The notes under the pieces are model-generated. The model did not search any database. It was not told where the DNA came from and saw nothing but the letters and a program-made list of their open reading frames with translations. Shown here one piece after another: positions 55,029 to 64,000 of a stretch of DNA of 64,000 bases; the stretch's first letter is position 1, and each line of letters begins with the position of its first letter. The stretch is from Piscicola geometra (lineage: Eukaryota > Annelida > Clitellata > Hirudinida > Piscicolidae): the NCBI GenBank assembly GCA_943735955.1, contig OX030963.1, positions 8,382,179-8,446,178 of the forward strand, given 5' to 3'. The translations under genes and the position numbers were made by a program.

Positions 55029-55490
55029 ATACGAATGCAGCCAGTTTTATAAATAAAGTCGACGAATTTAAATCTAGAATTATGGATGTTAGTCCAGATA
55101 TAATAATGAAAACGGAGGTTCTGGCAAAGAATGTAAAAGATAATACTTCAATAAAAGAAATTAATTTTAAAGGATATGATACTTTCCCTCCTAATTTCCC
55201 ATTAACTAATTCAAGGGGTATATTAATTTACGTAAAAGATATTTTAAATGCAAAAGAAGTAAAAATGGACGTAGAATATAAAGAAAATACATTTATAAAA
55301 ATAACAATGAAGAATAATGTTTAAATACTTATTGGATGTATTTATCGAAATTCATCATCAGGTAATATTGACTTTGATAATTTAATTTATTTATTTAATG
55401 AAATTAATAATATTGAAAAAAAATCAATCATTCACGCATATACTAATTACTGGAGATTTCAATTTACCCCGGATTAATTGGTGTAATCAT
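55029..55490 (+). mobile_element. LINE endonuclease fragment
   Basis: Across the hAT junction the frame reads KCIYTNAASFINKVDEF, then DVSPDIIMKTEV, SRGILIYVKDILNA, LIGCIYRNSSS and, after a frameshift, HILITGDFNLPRINW. This is the start and core of the AP-type endonuclease of CR1-like LINEs. It is broken and truncated. Confidence 0.85.
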
Positions 55491-55792
55491 ATATAGTATA
55501 TATGTTCCATCCAAACTCGGTCTCCCGTCCAAACTTTCATTGCGCATGCGAAATTGGTCTATTTTTTAGCTATTCGTACCAAACTAGAATTTGAGTTTGA
55601 ATTTGATAAAGTGTTAAGAAAAGTTGCGATCATTTTTAAAAGAAAGTGTTGAATAAGTTGAGATAAGATAGTAAAAGATGGATAATCAAAAAAAAATTAT
55701 TTAGATTTTTGCCGAGTCAAATATTTAATTTGAAGCAATACTAGCAATTCTAGCAAAACAATAGGTAAAGAAAAAGGAGATAAAATTAAAAG

Positions 55793-56173
55793 ATGTCTAA
55801 AAAAGAAGAAAAATTCTCTAAAGTCTTTAATAAATGGGTCAAGAGCCGAGGGTTCCAGCTTATTTCCCATGCAGCTTTGGGACTTGAGGACGTACTTTGT
55901 CTACCCTCAAAATCTCAAGTAAGTCATTGTGATTTTATTATATTTTTTAAATAGAGTTTTTTTAATAAATAAATATTTTTGCAGAATGCCAATGACACAA
56001 CCATAATTTCTTCCTGGAAGCCTGTTGCTTTTGTTGAAGACTTTTTTGATATAATTCATGAAGTCCACATGAGAAGGTCATATGGGCATCAGAAAGACAG
56101 CTGATGAGGTGTCTAAGTTGTATGACTGTGTGCCTAGATGTGCCATAGAAAAATATGTTGCTCTTTGCTCTAC
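55793..56173 (+). pseudogene. Integrase-like (KRBA2-type) relic with an intron
   Basis: A frame starting MSKKEEKFSKVFNKWVKSRG runs to LPSKSQ, meets a GTAAGT donor at 55920, and resumes after ttttgcag at 55985 (NANDTTIISSWKPVAFVEDF). A downstream frameshift is needed to read TADEVSKLYDCVPRCAIEKY and VALCST. The VEDFFDIIHEVH plus C-x2-C layout resembles the zinc-binding segment ahead of DDE integrase cores in KRAB-A domain-containing protein 2 and Ginger-like transposons. A SINE-B interrupts it at about 56180. Whether it was a host gene or a transposon is unknown. Confidence 0.5.
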
Positions 56174-56179
56174 ATGACG

Positions 56180-56340
56180 ATCATTATATAGTGGCATATA
56201 ACCCGAACGGGCTTCCAGGCCACTTTGGCTGCATATTTTCATTTGCGCCTTTGGGTTACTAGGGCATTGGTTGCACTTGAACCTAGGACCTTTCATTATT
56301 GGTCAAGCCGAGAGTCGTTGCCGACTCAGCTACCCGTTCA
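56180..56340 (-). mobile_element. SINE-B, copy 2
   Basis: Same A box, B box and body as the copy at 15820-15992. It lies between the integrase-like relic and the foldback element. Confidence 0.8.
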
Positions 56341-58463
56341 GGATGCAGTCGATTCACCCCATAATCGATTCACCCCATAACCGATTCACCCCTCAACCGA
56401 TTCACCCCTTAAAATAGTTAAAAACGGAATTTCTTTTTTATAGGTATTTTGCTAAAATAAAATAATAAATTATTATTTATAAAAAATATATAAAACTAAA
56501 AATTTTTCAAATAAATGAAAAACTATGAAAAAATTCTAAAATGAATAAATATTTTTTTGAAAGATAAAATAAATGGAAAATTATTTTTTTAAATCATTAA
56601 ATATATCTAAAAAATATATATAAAATAATAAAATATTTAAAAAATGATAAAATAAATAGATAATTATAAAATAAATAGATAATTATAGAATAAAGAGATA
56701 ATTATAAAATAAATAGATAATTATAAAATCAATAGAAAATTATAAAATCAATAGATAATTATAAAATCAATAGATAATTATAAAATCAATAGATAATTAT
56801 AAAATCAATAGATAATTATAAAATCAATAGATAATTATAAAATCAATAGATAATTATACAATTTGGAAAAATTATAAAACAAATAAATAAAATTATAAAA
56901 TAAATAAATAAAATCATAAAATAAATAAAAAGTTATAAAATAAGTAAAAAATGAATTGGTTTTTAAGAGCAAAAAGATTTTTGTGTTTTTTGTCAAATAA
57001 ATAATTATTTCGGAGTTCTTTTCAATTTATTATTCATGGAAAGGATAAAAGCCAGATTAACCTATTAACGAAATCTCCATTAATGGCAGATGTACATATT
57101 CGTTGTTTACTTTCAGTATGCTAGTGTACTTTTAACGAACATTTTATTTTTCGACAAATAAAGTTTATTTTATAAACAAGGTTTTCGACAAGGTTGGAAC
57201 AAAACTAATTCAAAGTTCAAATTAACCCTTCTCACAATTAGCATGAGATGTGAGATACGGGTAAGAATTGCCTAAAAACTGGGAAATGTGCTTAAATGTA
57301 TAAATTCAGTGAAAGTGAGATATGTGCAGGATGGACGATTCAAGTCAACTGAGGGCAAAGAAAAGAGATAAGAAAGAGAAAAAAGCACCGTTTTTATATG
57401 TCCTTTAAAAATAGTCTGTTTTTTCCTCACTTCCTAATCAATTCCTAATCAACTGCATGATCTGCCACATGTTAAAAATTACCAATGTATGCTTCGCTTT
57501 CACTTGCTAAAAAATTATTTCGGCAATTCGCGCGGACATCGCCATTAATGTAGATTTCTTTAATAGGTTAATCTGGCTTCTATTCTTTCCATGAATAATA
57601 AATTGAAAATAACTCCGAAATAATTATTTATTTGACAAAAAACACAAAAATATTTTTTTTCTCTAAAACCAATTCATTTTTTTACTTATTTTTTAACTTT
57701 TTATTTATTTTATAATTTCATTTATTTATTTTATAATTTTTTCAAATGTTATAATTATTTATTCATTTTATAATTATAAATTTATTTTATAATTATCTAA
57801 TTATTTTATAATTATCTATTTATTTTATAATTATCTATTTATTTTATAAATATCTATTTAGTTTAAAATTATCTATTTATTTTATAATTATCTATTTGTT
57901 TTATAATTATCTATTTAATTTATAATTATCATTTATTTTATAATTATCTATTTATTTTAGAATTATCTATTTATTTTATAATTATCTATTTATTTTATAA
58001 TTATCTATTTATTTTATAATTATCTATTTATTTTATAATTATCTATTTATTTTATAATTATCTATTTATTTTATAATTATCTATTTATTTTATAATTATC
58101 TATTTATTTTATAATTATCTATTTATTTTATAATTATCTATTTATTTTATAATTTTATATCTATTTTTTAGATATATTTTATAATTAAAAAAAATAATTT
58201 GCTATTTATTTTATCTTTTTAAATAAATTTATTTATTCATTTTATAATTTTTTCATAGTTTTTCATTTAATTGAAAAAATTATAGTTTTTTATATTTTTC
58301 ATTATTTAACAAATAATAATTTATTATTTATTTTAGCATAATACCTATAAAAAATAAAGTCCGTTTCAAACTATTTTAAGGGGTGAATCGGTTGAGGGGT
58401 GAATCGGTTATGGGGTGAATCGGTTATCGGGTGAATCTGTTAAGGGGTGAATCGACTGCATCC
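56341..58463. mobile_element. Foldback element with minisatellite-bearing long inverted repeats
   Basis: Both ends read GGATGCAGTCGATTCACCCC inward. Each arm contains, in mirrored order, the GATTCACCCC repeats, the aaatagttaaaaacgga block, a taaatagataattataaaa array, and a conserved block containing aataattatttcggagtt. The arms reach to about 57090 and from about 57540, each 750 to 920 bp, leaving a loop of about 450 bp with no ORF. Arm lengths differ mostly by the number of AT-rich repeat units. A half copy is at 21760-22736. Confidence 0.85.
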
Positions 58464-58760
58464 CGTTTTTTTAACATTAAATTTATCTTTTTCTAAAAGA
58501 TTCACTATAAATTATAGCTATAATCCGTGTTAACTTGTAATAAATAAATAAATTTAATGTTTTCTCAATTGTCTTAAAAAATATTTAATGTTCACTTTTT
58601 AAAAATAAAACTAAAAATTAGAATAATTATAAAATGAAGAAGACACTCTGTTTGTAGGGGGGTTTTATTGATTTGAATCCGACTAGGAGCTTATTGAGGG
58701 TTAGTTTCAAAATAAATAGGTACGCCTTATACATAGGACTTTACAAAATTGCGGGCCCTG
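58464..58760 (-). mobile_element. hAT family 3 end, second copy
   Basis: The reverse complement matches 21117-21420 and terminates GCGGGCCCTG (CAGGGCCCGC inverted). As at 21 kb it abuts a foldback terminal repeat, here at a different internal point. Confidence 0.7.
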
Positions 58761-58828
58761 CAAGCTGTTACCACTCTTTGTGTATAAAAATGTTTTTTGT
58801 GTTTTTTGCCACTGTTTTTTTAAGAGTT

Positions 58829-59090
58829 TTAGTGAATTTCCTCTTGATGGCCTGTATTAAGTGTAAAAATATCTTCTGTTATGTTACTGTCATATTTATT
58901 ATTAGGTATTTTATAGGTTTCGATCATGTCCCCTCGAAGTCTTCGGTGTTTTAATGTTGGCAATTTAATAGCTTTAAGTCTGTCATTATAACTCTTGTCT
59001 TTTAGATAAGGTAGCATTTTTGTAGCCCTTCTTTGTACATTTTCTAGGCAATCAATTTTGTTTCAATGAAGGGCTTCATATACTGCTGAG
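58829..59090 (-). mobile_element. LINE fragment: C-terminal reverse transcriptase region (CR1-like)
   Basis: The minus strand encodes CLENVQRRATKMLPYLKDKS, then YNDRLKAIKLPTLKHRRLRG and DMIETYKI. This is the highly conserved tail of CR1-like ORF2. It ends in NTGHQEEIH and a stop. Confidence 0.9.
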
Positions 59091-59164
59091 GTATTCTTGA
59101 TGGAAAAATAGTGTTTTTAAAAAAAGAAAAAGGTCCATTTAAAACTGGATCTCTGGTTATAGGG

Positions 59165-60165
59165 GAAATACACACCAAAGAACGCGCGCTGCATGTGGTG
59201 AATGCACATTTGATTTTGCACGTTATATTCTGCGGATTGATGAAGTAAACAGCAGAAAGATTTGAAAAAAGTAAGATATTAAAATTTATTTAATTATTTG
59301 CAGAAACCTATGAAAATATTTTTTTAATTCTAAAATTAGAAAAAAAATGTGTACAAATTTTTAAAAACGGAAAAAAAAGTTAAAACAACAATTTATTTAA
59401 CTGATTTTAAAACATAACTATGGTTGTAGGTAAACTGCACGCAAAAGAAAGCACAGTGCATGTGTTAAATGCAGATTTGATTTTGCACATTTCTTCTTTT
59501 TTACAGAAAAAACGTTAATTTAGGGTTAAGGTTAGGGTTAGGATTAAGGTTAGGGTTTTCAGAAAAATCGCATTTTAAGAAGAAATGTGCAAAATCAAAT
59601 GTGCATTTAACACATGCATTGTGCTTTCTTTTGCGTGCAGTTAACCTACAACCCATAACCATTTATTTAACTGATTTTAAAACATAACAATTTATTTAAC
59701 TGATTTTAAAACATAACAATTTATTGAACTGATTTTAAAACATAACAATTTATTTAACTGATTTTAAAACATAACAATTTATTTAACTGATTTTAAAACA
59801 TAACAATTTATTTAACTGATTTTAAAACATAACAATTTATTTAACTGATTTTAAAACATAACAATTTATTTATCTGATTTTAAAACATAACAATTTATTT
59901 AACTGATTTTAAAACATAACAATTTATTTAACTGATTTTAAAACATAACAATTTATTTAACTGATTTTAAAACATGAAAATTTATTTAACTGATTTTAAA
60001 ACATGAAAATGTATTTAACTGATTTTAGAAAATCAATATCAATAAAATAAAATATCAATTTTTAAAAGGTAAAAATAAAATGGATAAAACGCAGATCATG
60101 TGCAAAAGAAAATGTGCATTTAACACATGCAGCGCGCTTTCTTTGGTATGCGGTTTATCTACAAC
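59165..60165. repeat. Nested inverted repeats around a telomere-like core
   Basis: Segments at 59165-59235 and 59425-59510 (motif atgcacatttgattttgcac) recur inverted at 59565-59650 and 60080-60165. Between the inner pair, at about 59517-59557, lies ttagggttaaggttagggtt, a telomere-like tract. Confidence 0.8.
59660..60020. repeat. 29-bp minisatellite
   Basis: About 12 nearly identical copies of aacaatttatttaactgat followed by tttaaaacat, inside the right half of the nested inverted repeat. Confidence 0.95.
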
Positions 60166-60398
60166 CTGGATCTCTTGGAATTGCATTGGATTCGGCAATC
60201 CAAGATTTCGGCAAACCACAATTTCAGCAATCCACGATTATTTCACTATTTGATATTTAATTATTGTTTTTTGAGATTATAATTACATAAGTAAAGTTAA
60301 TTAATTTATCGTTACATCGGTTTTGCAAAAGAACGAGTTAGGTTGAGTCAGTTTTGCAAAAGAGCAAGTTAGGTTGAGGAGTCAGTTTTGCACGAGGA

Positions 60399-60498
60399 AA
60401 AATACTACTACTACAACTACTACTACTACTGCTGCTGCTACTACAACTACTACTGCTGCTGTTACTACAACTACTACTACTACTGCTACTACTACTAT

Positions 60499-60559
<61 letters not shown>

Positions 60560-60590
60560 ACTACTACTACTAATACTACTATTAATAATA
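60399..60590. repeat. (ACT/GCT)n trinucleotide array
   Basis: About 60 triplets, mainly ACT with blocks of GCT, inside the MULE-like element next to its left arm. Both strands are open across it; these frames are artefacts. Confidence 0.95.
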
Positions 60591-60768
60591 TCAAAATGTC
60601 ATAAAACAATTAGTAGACTGTGTTTAAATTCCTTTCAATCAACCTATTATCAGTTTAGTGTTATCACAATAGGGGTCAGTGTGTATAAGCGAAACTAGCC
60701 ATTAAAAGTGTGTATTTGCAAAATGTGTTTGCCAATCAAACACTGAAGAAATTGTCTATTTAACAGAA

Positions 60769-61014
60769 ATGACCAGTTGTGTTGAGTCTCTTCGAGTTTT
60801 GCGATTTTTTATTCAGTTAACAAAAATGTCTCGTATTAGTTGTAAGAAAGTGGTTTCCAGCAAGGAGATCGCCGTTAGTTGCGACGCCTGTGATGGCTGG
60901 CAACACTTGAGTTTTGGCCACACAGGTATAATTATACAATTATATAACAAAGCAGTTAAAGGATTAGCCAAACTGCACTTCATCTGTACGAGCTGTGCAG
61001 AAAAACCAATGTGA
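60769..61014 (+). CDS. Small PHD-finger-like ORF inside a transposable element
   Basis: Eighty-one codons from ATG to stop: MTSCVESLRVLRFF, then SCKKVVSSKEIAVSCDACDG, WQHLSFGHTG and FICTSC. The CDACDGWQH...ICTSC layout fits the second half of a PHD finger (zinc-binding chromatin reader; also found in ORF1 of CR1-like LINEs). The first Cys pair is reduced to one Cys, and the Cys after WQH is replaced by Phe/Gly, so zinc binding is doubtful. It could be a captured host exon or a LINE ORF1 remnant. Confidence 0.5.
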   Translation: MTSCVESLRVLRFFIQLTKMSRISCKKVVSSKEIAVSCDACDGWQHLSFGHTGIIIQLYNKAVKGLAKLHFICTSCAEKPM

Positions 61015-61294
61015 GTAGTATATTTATATCAAATACCTTTCATTTATTGTTTATTCCATTTTTCCTTATGCAAAATGGACTCCTCAACTTAACTCGTTCT
61101 TATGCAAAATGGACTCCTTAACCTAACTCGTTCTTATGCAAAACTGACTCCACCTAACTCGCTCTTTTGCAAAACCGATGTAACGATAAATTAATTAAAT
61201 TTACTTATGCAATTATAATCTCAAAAATCAATAATTAAATATCAAATAGTGAAATAATCGTGGATTGCCGAATCCAATGCATACCGATCTCTTG

Positions 61295-62240
61295 ATACCA
61301 AAATAGATTAGCGATCACTGTCTAAAGACATTTGTCAAATTTATTTGGGCAAACTTTTGAATTTAGTAAAGAGCTACACAATTATTTTTAAATGAATGAA
61401 CTTTTAACCATTTAAGCTAAATTAAAGGGGATACTTTGGATATCGTACTCGGAAGCATAGACAGAGCAACATAAAAACAGCTGATGGCAATGTTTATTTA
61501 TTTCTTGAATCAGCTGATTGTTGGTTTCTAACAATAACAAGAAGCGGCCATATTATTTTAGATTTCGGCAAACTATCCGAGGCGAGATATATCGTAAAAT
61601 GAACAATAACTGAGGCTTCTTTTACTTCTTTTACATATTTTTTTAAAAGTTATAGGATAGTTCACGATATATATTTCGGCAAACTATCTGAGGCGAGATA
61701 TATCGTAAAATGAACAAAAAATAAGGCTTCTTTACTTCTTTTATGAATAATTTTTTGAGTAATTAATAATAATTTTACTCAGTAATGTCAAATCTGTTTA
61801 CATTAAAATTATTTGAATTGTTATTCCTATTTATATACATAAACAATTACCGAGTCCATCATAATCCCAAAAAATAGGTGAAACCACTTTATTTAACTAA
61901 AAAATATTATAAAAATTTAGAAATATTATGCTAAATTGTTTAATAAAAAGTTTTAGCTTTATATTTTTGGTCAGAGCAATAAAAGTCATAAGCAAAATGT
62001 TTTACTAGTAATATTATAGAAGTTGAAAGATCTGCGTGGTTTTCAACTCTATAAACTAATTTAATATGAAAATAAACCTTATTAATTTAAAGTATTTTAT
62101 TTTGCCTGTTAGCAATACCGTTTTATTACCATACAGCGATTTAAACCTTGGAAATTTATTTATGTCAATCGTTAATCTCATTTGCATAAATTATGAGTAC
62201 AATTTCCAAAGTAAACCAAATTAAGGTTTGCAAGAAAGCA
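61295..62240. other. Region upstream of the PEX6-like gene with a tandem duplication
   Basis: A block of about 70 bp (cggcaaactatccgaggcga with flanks) at 61559-61625 is repeated at 61670-61740. The rest is AT-rich. This must contain the promoter if the ATG at 62266 is right, but no core promoter motif is convincing. Confidence 0.45.
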
Positions 62241-62265
62241 TTGTGTGCGGTTTGTTTTTACAATA

Positions 62266-63982
<1,717 letters not shown>

Positions 63983-64000
63983 GTAGGCCCTGAGTGTTCT

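Larger units (their letters stand above)
60178..61285 (+). mobile_element. MULE-like element with long TIRs carrying a PHD-like ORF
   Basis: The inverted arms are about 220 to 250 bp and start near TGCATTGGATTCGGCAATCC. They are flanked by a perfect 9-bp direct repeat GATCTCTTG (60169-60177 and 61286-61294). Long terminal repeats and a 9-bp duplication suit Mutator-like elements. The interior holds a trinucleotide array and one short ORF. No transposase is present. Confidence 0.75.

Noticed and set aside
61545..61745. Promoter elements of the PEX6-like gene
   Set aside because: The duplicated 70-bp block is suggestive, but no core promoter or known site is convincing.

Overview
The window is animal nuclear DNA, most likely from a marine invertebrate. 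It carries intron-split genes with GT/AG junctions: a Src42A-type Src-family tyrosine kinase, a secreted SRCR plus zona pellucida (ZP) protein, and the first exons of a PEX6-like peroxisomal AAA ATPase. It also carries tRNA-derived SINEs, several LINE families, hAT elements and TTAGGG-type telomere-like tracts. Nothing looks bacterial, organellar or viral. The phylum cannot be fixed from what is visible.

Layout. 0.5-5.0 kb: five putative exons of an unrecognised minus-strand gene, separated by minisatellites. 5.0-8.1 kb: AT-rich DNA with a MITE, a LINE scrap and SINEs. 8.2-19.8 kb: a plus-strand gene whose eight visible exons join in frame (two SRCR domains, long Ser/Gly-rich and acidic stretches, one ZP module). 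Its introns hold a LINE, SINEs and two hAT elements, one of them inserted inside a SINE. 20.3-23.2 kb: a minus-strand LINE split by a hAT end and half of a foldback element. 23.5-43.4 kb: the complete Src42A-like gene. Its nine exons total exactly 1605 nt (534 codons plus stop), with all intron phases compatible. 43.4-50.8 kb: minisatellites only (a 4.5 kb polypyrimidine array with a telomere-like insert, and a 20-bp array). 51.5-61.3 kb: a repeat graveyard with LINE 3' and endonuclease pieces, a 1.58 kb hAT, an integrase-like relic, a 2.1 kb foldback element, a telomere-like palindrome and a MULE-like element carrying a PHD-like ORF. 62.3-64.0 kb: PEX6-like exons 1-2, running off the window.

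The three gene loci are functionally unrelated: signalling kinase, extracellular matrix or recognition protein, and peroxisome biogenesis ATPase. What links them is their introns. In the kinase gene seven of eight introns contain tandem or degenerate repeat tracts, several of which touch or nearly touch a splice site. The same is seen in the PEX6-like gene and in the minus-strand exons. Two kinase-gene minisatellites are reverse complements of each other and bracket an in-frame four-exon block of the kinase domain; this is the most testable unusual feature. The very long open frames in the arrays arise because the repeat units lack stop codons, and they are not annotated as genes.
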